Assembly: GCF_014377975.1 (NCBI RefSeq)
Contig: NZ_JACMOO010000006.1
Span: 1-61,980 of the forward strand
Source of the DNA: Ferruginibacter sp.
GTDB taxonomy: Bacteria > Bacteroidota > Bacteroidia > Chitinophagales > Chitinophagaceae
Direction: 5' to 3'
Length of the DNA stretch: 61,980 bases
Shown here: positions 19,545 through 27,343 of the stretch, one piece after another
How positions within the stretch are numbered: position 1 is the first letter of the stretch
Layout of the letters: each line of letters opens with the position of its first letter
Position numbers and translations under genes: made by a program
Notes under the pieces: model-generated
What the model was told of the DNA's origin: nothing
Databases searched by the model: none
Seen by the model: only the letters and a program-made list of their open reading frames with translations

Positions 19545-20615
19545 ATGGCAGAAATATTCAAACATACAAGTCCCTTCAAGCTGGAATCGGGCATTACTTT
19601 AATGCAGTACCAGCTTGCGTATACAACGCATGGAAATCTTAATAAAAACAAGGACAATGTAGTCTGGATATTTCATGCCCTTACTGCAAACAGCGACGTA
19701 ACGGAATGGTGGCCCGGTTTAACAGGCCAGGGGAAATTATTTGATCCTGCCATCCATTTTATTATTTGCGTAAACATCCCAGGCAGCTGTTACGGAAGCA
19801 TTGGTCCGCTGGAGATTAATTCTGCCACCAATAAACCCTGGTATCATGATTTTCCTTTTTTCACCATTCGGGATATGATTCGTGCTTACCAGCCATTAAA
19901 AGATTATCTCGGTATAGAAAGTATATACATCGGCATTGGTGGTTCAATGGGTGGCCAGCAATTATTGGAATGGGCTATTGAAGAACCCACCGTGTTTAAG
20001 CACATCATATTACTTGCCACCAATGCGGTCCATTCCCCCTGGGGAATAGCATTTAATGCAACGCAGCGGCATGCTATTGAAACAGATTCTACATGGAAAG
20101 AAAGTAACGAAAAAGCAGGCCTGCAGGGAATGATGGTTGCCAGGCAAATAGCACTGCTCAGTTACAGAAATTACAATACCTATAATTTGGGCCAGACAGA
20201 GGATACAAACGAAAAAATTTCTCATTTTAAAAGTGCTTCTTATCAGCAATACCAGGGAACAAAACTGGCAAAACGTTTCAACGCCTTCAGCTATTATTTT
20301 TTAAGCAAAGGGATGGATGCCCATAATGTTGGACGAAAAAGAAATACCGTACCTGAGGCTTTGCAGCAGGTAAAGGCAAAAACTTTGGTGATCAGTATTA
20401 GTTCTGATATTTTATTTCCTCCAACGGAACAGGAATTTATAGCCCGGTACATTAACGGTGCGGTTTATAAAGACATCCATTCAACCTTTGGGCATGATGG
20501 ATTTCTGCTGGAGTTTGATCAGATTCACCTGGCAATAACCCAGTTTCTTGCTGATTCAGAAACAGGCCGGATTATACCAGTTGCGGCTACCGCAAATATG
20601 GATATGTACTTATAA
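19545..20615 (+). CDS. metX: Homoserine O-acetyltransferase
   Basis: This alpha/beta hydrolase-fold enzyme acetylates homoserine with acetyl-CoA, the first committed step to methionine. The nucleophile Ser is S134 in GGSMGGQQLLEW. The C-terminal Asp and His of the triad are in SISSDILFPP and STFGHDGFLLE. The length of 356 residues is normal. It follows metY, whose substrate it makes. An acyl switch to succinyl-CoA occurs in some MetX proteins and cannot be excluded by eye. Confidence 0.96.
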   Translation: MAEIFKHTSPFKLESGITLMQYQLAYTTHGNLNKNKDNVVWIFHALTANSDVTEWWPGLTGQGKLFDPAIHFIICVNIPGSCYGSIGPLEINSATNKPWYHDFPFFTIRDMIRAYQPLKDYLGIESIYIGIGGSMGGQQLLEWAIEEPTVFKHIILLATNAVHSPWGIAFNATQRHAIETDSTWKESNEKAGLQGMMVARQIALLSYRNYNTYNLGQTEDTNEKISHFKSASYQQYQGTKLAKRFNAFSYYFLSKGMDAHNVGRKRNTVPEALQQVKAKTLVISISSDILFPPTEQEFIARYINGAVYKDIHSTFGHDGFLLEFDQIHLAITQFLADSETGRIIPVAATANMDMYL

Positions 20616-20639
20616 ATCTTTGAACGTACAGGCAATTTT

Positions 20640-20667
20640 TTTGCTTAAAATATATGTCGTACATTTG
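20640..20667 (+). promoter_or_regulatory. Putative promoter of the leader ORF / thioredoxin / DUF4395 genes
   Basis: TACATTTG at 20660-20667 is an exact -7 match. A TTTG at 20640-20643 lies 16 nt upstream, a little closer than usual. Confidence 0.6.
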
Positions 20668-20685
20668 TCCACTATTTAAGTAGAC
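20667..20685. promoter_or_regulatory. Putative sulfur-regulon operator, copy 2
   Basis: GTCCACTATTTAAGTAGAC is a 19-bp interrupted palindrome with one mismatched pair (arms GTCCACT and AGTAGAC). It matches copy 1 at 14 of 19 positions and again begins on the last G of the -7 box. In both copies the sequence continues with TA. Confidence 0.65.
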
Positions 20686-20690
20686 TATAA

Positions 20691-20843
20691 ATGAAAGCAA
20701 CAAATACCGGCAGCTATTTGAAGATACTATTCCATTCTGCGGTTAATCCTTATCCACTTACAACAGCATACAACCAACAGCATAACAATGCACGATCTTT
20801 AAACTTATGCACTGCAATGTTTTGCTGGTGGCAAAAAAAATAA
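20691..20843 (+). CDS. 50-codon leader ORF ending in Cys-Trp-Trp
   Basis: This short frame starts 5 nt after the operator and ends 9 nt before the thioredoxin gene. It encodes 50 residues with no known domain. The last third is LNLCTAMFCWWQKK, with two Cys and two Trp close to the stop. Size, position and the late Cys/Trp codons fit a regulatory leader peptide that senses Cys supply through translation. It may equally be a small functional peptide or chance. I recognise no family. Confidence 0.5.
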   Translation: MKATNTGSYLKILFHSAVNPYPLTTAYNQQHNNARSLNLCTAMFCWWQKK

Positions 20844-20852
20844 ACTTATCCT

Positions 20853-22061
20853 ATGCGCTTACTTTTTTTATTTACTTCCCTTTTTTCAACCATATTTACC
20901 GCTGCACAGCCCGGCAGCTGGGTAGCTCAAATACACCGTACTGATGGCAACAATATTCATTTTACATTTGACTGGAAAACAGAAAAGGGTGCACCTGTAT
21001 GGTATATAAAAAATGCAGGTGAAACCATTCGTGTTGACAATATTCAACAGACCGGAGACTCACTGATTGTACAGATGCCCGTGTTCGAATCTCAGTTCAG
21101 AGTTTCCCTTGTCAATAAAAAAATCAGCGGCGTATGGGTGAAAAGGGGTGCTGAAAAAACACAAGCCCTGGTGTTTTCTGCAGCACCTGGCAACAACCGG
21201 TTCACTACCAAGGCTGTTGCTGCTAAAAACATATCAGGCCGCTGGGCGGTTACATTTGGGAATGGAGAAAATGCAGAAGCATCGGTAGGTGAATTTGTGC
21301 AAAAGGGCAGCCACATTACCGGCACTTTTTTAACAGCAACCGGAGATTATCGTTACCAGGAGGGCATTGTAACGAAGGATAGTGTTTTACTATCTGGCTT
21401 TGACGGAGGCCATGCCTATTTTTTTAGAGCACTTATAGCTGATGCCAATACCATTACTGGAGGGGTTTTTTATGCAGGTGGCACCAGCCAGGAGAAATGG
21501 ACCGCCGTGAAAAATAACAACGCAAAACTGTCAACTGAACCGGCAGCCATGTTTGTAAAACCCGGCCAGGAAAAGCTGAATTTCACTTTTAAAAACCTGG
21601 AAGGTCAGCCAGTTTCAATCAACGACGACCGGTTTAAAAATAAAGTGGTTATTATACAACTCATGGGAAGCTGGTGCCCCAATTGCATGGACGAAACCGC
21701 CTTTTTAAGTGACTATTACAACAAAAATAAACAGCGGGGTATAGAAATTATTGCTCTGGCGTATGAGTATACAACCAATTGGGAAAGATCCATCAGCAGC
21801 CTTAAAAAATTTAAACAACGCTTTAATGTACAATATACAATCTTAAATACAGAAGTTACCGTAGGCGATAGTTTGCACACTGAAAAAACCTTACCGCAGG
21901 TAACACAGATAAAAACATTTCCATCAACAATCATCATTGACAAAAAAGGAAAGATACGGAAACTAGATACCGAATTCAATGGACCCGCCACCGGTGCACA
22001 TTATACCGTGTATAAAAAAGATTTTGAACATACAGTGGATGAACTGTTGCGAGAAAACTAA
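20853..22061 (+). CDS. Secreted TlpA-like thioredoxin-fold protein
   Basis: This 402-residue protein has a signal peptide (MRLLFLFTSLFSTIFTAAQ). Residues about 20-235 form a beta-rich region of unknown family. A TlpA/ResA-like redoxin domain follows (about 240-400), with the active-site WCPNC at 274-278. Such domains reduce or isomerise disulfides in the periplasm, with electrons delivered through a membrane carrier. It is the second frame of a transcript with a palindromic operator like that of metY, and is followed by a DUF4395 gene. This points to a role in periplasmic sulfur or thiol handling, which is inference. Confidence 0.88.
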   Translation: MRLLFLFTSLFSTIFTAAQPGSWVAQIHRTDGNNIHFTFDWKTEKGAPVWYIKNAGETIRVDNIQQTGDSLIVQMPVFESQFRVSLVNKKISGVWVKRGAEKTQALVFSAAPGNNRFTTKAVAAKNISGRWAVTFGNGENAEASVGEFVQKGSHITGTFLTATGDYRYQEGIVTKDSVLLSGFDGGHAYFFRALIADANTITGGVFYAGGTSQEKWTAVKNNNAKLSTEPAAMFVKPGQEKLNFTFKNLEGQPVSINDDRFKNKVVIIQLMGSWCPNCMDETAFLSDYYNKNKQRGIEIIALAYEYTTNWERSISSLKKFKQRFNVQYTILNTEVTVGDSLHTEKTLPQVTQIKTFPSTIIIDKKGKIRKLDTEFNGPATGAHYTVYKKDFEHTVDELLREN

Positions 22062-22090
22062 TTACCACAAAAAAAATTAAAAAAACCGTT

Positions 22091-22540
22091 ATGGCAAATA
22101 ATACTGTTGTATGCCCCGTAGATTTTGTATCCGTCAATGAAAACAAAGCAAGGCTAACCGCGGGGTTGGTGGTAATACTTACTTCGCTGTATATACTTAC
22201 TAAACTGTGGCTCATACCTTTATTTTTATTATTCGATTTTTTTGCCCGGGGATTTAATCTTCCTTCGTATAGCCTTTTGAATATTATTAGTGACAAACTG
22301 GTTGCCATTTTTTCTATCGGAAATAAACCAACCGACCGGGCACCAAAAAGATTTGCAGCTAAAATTGGTTTCCTGTTTTCTTTAGCAGTCATTGTTTGTG
22401 TTGCCCTTGGTTTAAAAAATACAGCCATTATCCTGGCAATTGTTTTAGTAACATTTGCCTTGCTGGAATCTGGATTTGGCTTTTGTGCTGGCTGCCATGT
22501 GTATGGCTTTTATTCAAAATTTTTAAAGAAAAAAAGTTGA
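22091..22540 (+). CDS. DUF4395 membrane protein
   Basis: This 149-residue membrane protein shows the DUF4395 pattern: an N-terminal CPVDFVSVNENKARLTAG, hydrophobic helices at about 25-50, 92-110 and 112-130, a central FFARGFNLPSYS, and FCAGCHVYGF near the C-terminus. The paired Cys in FCAGC and the Cys in CPVD could take part in thiol chemistry. DUF4395 proteins are often found beside thioredoxins, rhodaneses and other sulfur genes, and their role is not established. The start is 29 nt after the TlpA-like gene, so the two form one unit. Confidence 0.9.
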   Translation: MANNTVVCPVDFVSVNENKARLTAGLVVILTSLYILTKLWLIPLFLLFDFFARGFNLPSYSLLNIISDKLVAIFSIGNKPTDRAPKRFAAKIGFLFSLAVIVCVALGLKNTAIILAIVLVTFALLESGFGFCAGCHVYGFYSKFLKKKS

Positions 22541-22672
22541 GTTGATATAGTATTATTCCCTATTATTTTCAACGCTTTACTTACAGTTGTAAAGACAAAA
22601 ATCAGTTTCATCCTCGAAAATTAGTACAAAATAAAATAGGGACTTTCAGATAAGTTCATTCATTTATTTAAC

Positions 22673-22837
22673 ATGAATCAATATCTTCTTTTGAAAGAAG
22701 CCATTGAAAAAGGTAATATTATTTCTGTTACTGCAGCACATACAGAACTGCCCTGCGGAGAAGATATCGACCTGGATCTTAATTCAATCATCGTTTATAA
22801 AAAGAGCGATCAGCCTTTTAATGCAGTGCTGACATAG
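22673..22837 (+). pseudogene. Short ORF, probable gene fragment
   Basis: A 54-codon frame starts with MNQYLLLKEAIEKGN and ends inside a perfect 16-bp inverted repeat. No family was recognised. It could be a small protein, but the neighbouring broken frame and the lack of operon context suggest a fragment. Confidence 0.3.
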
Positions 22838-22855
22838 CCCTGCATTAAAAGGCTG
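22811..22855. repeat. Perfect 16-bp inverted repeat
   Basis: CAGCCTTTTAATGCAG (22811-22826) and its exact reverse complement (22840-22855) flank a 13-nt loop. The stop codon of the short ORF lies in the loop. No T-run follows, so it is not a standard terminator. Confidence 0.7.
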
Positions 22856-22937
22856 TACCCGGGTGCAGGAAAATTAGAAAGGATGAGCACCGCCGTATTG
22901 AATTATTCATTAAAATGTAATAATTGATAAGGATACG

Positions 22938-23224
22938 GTGACTGATTTTGTAAAAGGTATTTCACCCACCAATTATCAAAGCCAGCTATCCGCTTTAGAA
23001 GCATTAATAAAAACTGCCCCGTCATTAATAGAAAATTATATTGTAGTATATCTCCATAAAGACGGGTTATGGGATTTCGCTAACAAAAGCCAGATACAAG
23101 GTTCAACACACTTTAACCATTTTTTGAGTGATACAAAAATGGTTGACAACAGGAACAACAATCGCTAATTGTTTTTGCAGAATAACTCCAGACGACATCA
23201 AACAATTAAAGGAATTAGCTGTTT
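22938..23224 (+). pseudogene. Frameshifted remnant of an unknown gene
   Basis: A frame starting at GTG 22938 (TDFVKGISPTNYQSQLSALE...) runs to a stop at 23166-23168. Removing one A from the AAAAA run at 23135-23139 would join it to WLTTGTTIANCF...DDIKQLKELAV with a stop at 23222-23224. The joined product would be about 95 residues. Both halves look like protein, but no family was recognised. This is either a decayed gene or a sequencing error at the run. Confidence 0.35.
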
Positions 23225-23297
23225 AAGGTGCTGTTTCAACAAGATTAAACCGATGCGTCTTTCAAATAGATAATAATATTTATAAAAATAAAAAATT

Positions 23298-24362
23298 ATG
23301 GCACTACTTTTTCAGCAGCTTACGATAAGAGATATTCAGTTAAAAAACAGGATTGCCGTTTCACCCATGTGCGAATACTCATCTACTGATGGATTTGCCA
23401 ATGACTGGCACCTGGTGCACCTTGGCAGCCGGGCAGTTGGTGGAGCCGGATTAATAATTGTGGAAGCCACTGCGGTTTCACCGGAAGGAAGAATTTCTCC
23501 GGGTGACTTAGGGATATGGAAAGATGAACACATCAGTTTCTTACAACGCATCACTACTTTTATTGAATCGCAGGGTTCGGTACCAGCGATACAACTGGCG
23601 CATGCAGGCCGTAAGGCTAGTCACCATGTTCCCTGGAAAGGAAATAAATCGCTGACCGCTGAAGAAGATGCATGGCAAACCCTGGCACCAAGTGCCGTAC
23701 CGCACACTGCAGGAGAACCTTTGCCTAAAGCAATGACTACAGAAGATATTGAGCAACTGAAAAATGATTTTAGTTCAGCCACTAAACGTGCACTGGAAGC
23801 AGGTTTTAAGGTAATCGAATTGCATGCTGCCCATGGATATTTATTCAACGAATTTTTGTCGTCACTGAGCAATTTCCGTACAGACGAATACGGCGGTAGT
23901 TTTGAGAATAGGATACGTTTGCTGTTGGAAATAGCAACAGACACCCGTAAAATAATGGGCGAAGCATTGCCGCTGTTTGTACGGATATCTGCAACGGATT
24001 GGGTTGCCGGAGGTTGGACGGGAGAAGATTCAGTACAACTATCCAACAGGTTAAAGGAGGTGGGTGTAGACTTAATAGATTGCTCATCCGGAGGAAATTC
24101 GCCCGATCAAAAAATTCCTGTGGGACCCATGTACCAGGTATCTTTTGCAGAAAAAATAAAAAAAGAAACCAGCCTGTTAACCGCTGCCGTTGGCCTTATT
24201 ACCACAGCAGCGGAAGCAGAAAATATATTAAGTAATGGCCAGGCCGACCTGATTATTTTAGCCCGTCAGTTTTTAAGAGACCCCTATTTTCCATTGCATG
24301 CCGCCAAAGAACTGGGTGTTGATATTCCGTGGCCAAAGCAGTATGACCGGGCAAAAAGGTAA
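23298..24362 (+). CDS. NADH:flavin oxidoreductase, Old Yellow Enzyme family (YqjM-like)
   Basis: This 354-residue FMN-dependent TIM-barrel ene-reductase acts on activated C=C bonds. The start VSPMCEYSSTDGFANDWHLVHLG matches the YqjM-like class, with the flavin-tuning Cys in PMCEYSS. The substrate-binding histidines are in ELHAAHGYLFNEFLS, followed by SSLSNFRTDEYGGSFENRIRLLLE and the phosphate-binding ILARQFLRDPYF. The ATG has an A-rich upstream sequence. It stands alone between a broken gene and the convergent glucosidase. Its natural substrate is unknown, as for most of the family; detoxification of electrophiles is common. Confidence 0.94.
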   Translation: MALLFQQLTIRDIQLKNRIAVSPMCEYSSTDGFANDWHLVHLGSRAVGGAGLIIVEATAVSPEGRISPGDLGIWKDEHISFLQRITTFIESQGSVPAIQLAHAGRKASHHVPWKGNKSLTAEEDAWQTLAPSAVPHTAGEPLPKAMTTEDIEQLKNDFSSATKRALEAGFKVIELHAAHGYLFNEFLSSLSNFRTDEYGGSFENRIRLLLEIATDTRKIMGEALPLFVRISATDWVAGGWTGEDSVQLSNRLKEVGVDLIDCSSGGNSPDQKIPVGPMYQVSFAEKIKKETSLLTAAVGLITTAAEAENILSNGQADLIILARQFLRDPYFPLHAAKELGVDIPWPKQYDRAKR

Positions 24363-24393
24363 ATGCTGTTTAAATTTACGGCGGTTATAATGT

Positions 24394-27072
24394 TTAACCG
24401 TCTTCTTCATCCTCATCGATAAAAACTTCATAGCCGGTTCCTTCTTTCCATTCTACCTTCTTTACTTCGCAGCTTCCTATAAGGTCTGCTATCAAAGAAG
24501 TCCAGCCTGTTTGGTGACTGGCACCTAAACCACTTCCTGTATCGCCATGAAAATATTCATAAAAGAGAACAAGCTTTTCGTTGCCAGTTTTTTTATAGAA
24601 CCAGTTTTGATTGCCGTTTAGTTTGCGTTCCCCTTTTTCATCAATTGCTAAAAGGCTCACTACCCTTTCAGTTAATACTTTGGAAACATCCATTAAATTT
24701 AGAAATACGCCCGAACCTACCGGACATTCAACTTTAAGATTATCCCCATAAAATTCACCGTATTTTCTGATTGAACGAATGATCAGGTAATTGATCGGTA
24801 TCCATACAGGCCCCCGCCAGTTACTGTTACCTCCAAACAGGTTGCTAGTAGAATCACCGGGATCATATTGAATTTCATACTTCGTTCCGTCAATCGTAAC
24901 AGAGTAAGGATGAGCTTCATGATATTTTGACAAAGCTCTGATACCTCCGTGGGATAAAAATTCCTCCTCATTCAGCATCCTGTGCAGTAAATGAATCAGC
25001 CTGTCTTTTTTAACCAGGGATATTAAAATTTCTTCTCCATCACCGCGTTCTTCATTGGGCCAGAAAAGGTTATTTTTCGACCGGTAATTTTCAAACCAGG
25101 CCACTCTCTTTTTAAAATCGGGAAGGCGTTCAAATACTTCCTTATCCATTATACTTACTGCAAATAAGCTCGTTAATCCAACAATACTCTGTATGCGCAT
25201 AGGTAATGGATCTGCATTGCCAATGCGCAAAGAATCGTAATAAAATTTATCTTCTTCATTCCACAGACTATGGCTGTTCAACGCTTCTGAAATCAATACA
25301 AAATGTTCAAAAAATTTAGTAGCCGTATCTTCAAATGCAATATCGTGTTTGGCAATCTCCAGTGCCATGTCCATCATATTAAGTGCATACATCCCCATCC
25401 AGCTGGTGCCATCCGCCTGTTGCAACTGCATTTGATCAGACAGGTTGTGACTGCGGTTAAAAACACCAATATTATCAAGTCCTAAAAACCCGCCTTCAAA
25501 AATATTATTTCCATTGCGGTCTTTCCTGTTGATCCACCAGGTAAAATTGATTAGTAATTTTTGAAATACTCTTTTTAGAAAAATGATGTCGCCGGTGCCG
25601 CAGGTTTCTTTTTCTATCCGGTAAACTTCCATGGCGGCCCATGCCTGTACCGGAGGATTTACATCGCTAAAATTCCATTCATAGGCAGGCAATTGTCCAT
25701 CGGGTTTCATATACCATTCCCTCATAATCAGCAATAGCTGATTCTTGGCAAATTCCGGATCTACCATTACCAGCGAAATACAATGAAAAGCAAGGTCCCA
25801 TGCGGCATACCATGGATATTCCCATTTGTCAGGCATCGCAATTATATCCTGGTTTTTTAAATGGGTCCAGTCATTATTTCGCCCTTTGCTTTTGCCCTCA
25901 TTTACAGGAGTAATTCCATCGCTGGTTGTAAGCCAGCGCTTCACATCATAATGATAATACTGTTTACTCCATAACATTCCAGCCAGCGCCTTACGTTGTA
26001 TATTCTTAAGATCATCTGATATGTTATCAGGCAGAATAACTTTATAAAATTCATCTGCCTCCTGTTTTCTAACGGCAAAAATTTTTTCAAACCCATTTAT
26101 AAAAGGCTTGACATCCGCCTTGTTGGTAAGCCTGCAATAAATAGTTTTGGTTTCTCCTCCTTTAACTTTTAATTCATATACCGGCGAAAATTTAGTACCC
26201 TCATTTTTATTCCTAAGCCTTTTGCGGTTAGTTCCTTCAATAATTGCGTCGTGAAAAGCATCTTTTACAAAGGGTGTTTCATTTACTGCGCCGTTTACCT
26301 TATTCAGGTTGGTTTCGTTTTCTGTAAACAGACAATCATCCGGATTCTGAAAATAAAAGTAATACTCTCCCAACCGCTTGTGATTAACCTGAACGGATGT
26401 TTTAGTCAAATACCGTATACAAGGTTTGGGTTCATCCGGCGAGTAGCTCCACCGGTTGTAAAACCACAAGGTGGGCAATACAGTAAGAGGTGCCATATTA
26501 ATTCCCCGGTTAGTTATATCAATCTTTATAAAAATATCCTGGGAATTCTGTTTAGCATAGGTGATATTCACATCAAAATATTCATCGGCATCAAATACCC
26601 CGGTATCCAGTATTTCATATTCAGGATCAAGCATTGTCCTGCTTCGGTTGGTGGCCTTAAGATCTTCATAGGGAAATTCATTCTGTGGATATTTGTATAA
26701 ATATTCCATGTAATAATGAGTAGGAATATTATCCTGGTAATAATATAATTCCTTTACATCTTCACCATGATTGCCTTCGTAATTTCCGAGGCCAAATAAA
26801 CGCTCTTTTAAAATTTTATCTTTGCCATTCCAGAAGGCCACCGCAAAACATAAATTTTGAAAATAATCAGAAATACCTGCAATTCCATCCTCGCCCCAGC
26901 GATAGGTTCTAAAATGCGACTGATCGAATGGCAGGTATCCCCATGCATCACCAAAATGACCGTAGTCTTCTCTTACCGTTCCCCATTGCCTTTCGCTGAG
27001 GTAAGGCCCCCATTGTTCCAGGGGAATAGATTTTTTTGAATTGATGGATAACCGGTTGTGTTCTGCTGACAT
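24394..27072 (-). CDS. Glucosidase, GH63-like (MGH1-type)
   Basis: This 892-residue enzyme is predicted to be cytoplasmic because it has no signal peptide. The N-terminus (EQWGPYLSERQWGTVREDYG) and the (alpha/alpha)6 barrel region (WEYPWYAAWDLAFHC, PAYEWNFSDVNPPVQAWA, GGNSNWRGPVWIPINYL) match the GH63-related glucosidases of bacteria. The catalytic acids should be the Asp in AAWDLAF and a late Glu near VLFYEYFHGDTG. These enzymes probably hydrolyse alpha-glucosides such as glucosylglycerate or trehalose-like sugars; the substrate is not set by sequence. A perfect palindrome lies 24-40 nt upstream of the start. Confidence 0.9.
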   Translation of the reverse strand: MSAEHNRLSINSKKSIPLEQWGPYLSERQWGTVREDYGHFGDAWGYLPFDQSHFRTYRWGEDGIAGISDYFQNLCFAVAFWNGKDKILKERLFGLGNYEGNHGEDVKELYYYQDNIPTHYYMEYLYKYPQNEFPYEDLKATNRSRTMLDPEYEILDTGVFDADEYFDVNITYAKQNSQDIFIKIDITNRGINMAPLTVLPTLWFYNRWSYSPDEPKPCIRYLTKTSVQVNHKRLGEYYFYFQNPDDCLFTENETNLNKVNGAVNETPFVKDAFHDAIIEGTNRKRLRNKNEGTKFSPVYELKVKGGETKTIYCRLTNKADVKPFINGFEKIFAVRKQEADEFYKVILPDNISDDLKNIQRKALAGMLWSKQYYHYDVKRWLTTSDGITPVNEGKSKGRNNDWTHLKNQDIIAMPDKWEYPWYAAWDLAFHCISLVMVDPEFAKNQLLLIMREWYMKPDGQLPAYEWNFSDVNPPVQAWAAMEVYRIEKETCGTGDIIFLKRVFQKLLINFTWWINRKDRNGNNIFEGGFLGLDNIGVFNRSHNLSDQMQLQQADGTSWMGMYALNMMDMALEIAKHDIAFEDTATKFFEHFVLISEALNSHSLWNEEDKFYYDSLRIGNADPLPMRIQSIVGLTSLFAVSIMDKEVFERLPDFKKRVAWFENYRSKNNLFWPNEERGDGEEILISLVKKDRLIHLLHRMLNEEEFLSHGGIRALSKYHEAHPYSVTIDGTKYEIQYDPGDSTSNLFGGNSNWRGPVWIPINYLIIRSIRKYGEFYGDNLKVECPVGSGVFLNLMDVSKVLTERVVSLLAIDEKGERKLNGNQNWFYKKTGNEKLVLFYEYFHGDTGSGLGASHQTGWTSLIADLIGSCEVKKVEWKEGTGYEVFIDEDEEDG

Positions 27073-27095
27073 GTTACTATTTTATATAGTATGGA

Positions 27096-27112
27096 GTTTC
27101 CAATATGGAAAC
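27096..27112. promoter_or_regulatory. Palindrome upstream of the glucosidase
   Basis: GTTTCC-AATAT-GGAAAC is a perfect interrupted palindrome 24-40 nt upstream of the glucosidase start. The shape suits a LacI-type or similar operator, but no such regulator is in the window. Confidence 0.4.
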
Positions 27113-27343
27113 GATGGCCATACCACAATATTCAAATAGTGATAAAAATAAGTCATTTTGAACGACCGGATAATGTGAATGCTAAAATTAATGCTTCAAT
27201 CAATTGAAGCGGTGACGGAAAAATTACATAGTTGTAATATAATTGCAAACAGATTTTTAATTTTCCTTAAAGCTATTGCCTTAAAAAAAATCAGTTCACG
27301 TAAATATTTTTTGTAATAAAAAACAAATCTTTCTTAATGACGC

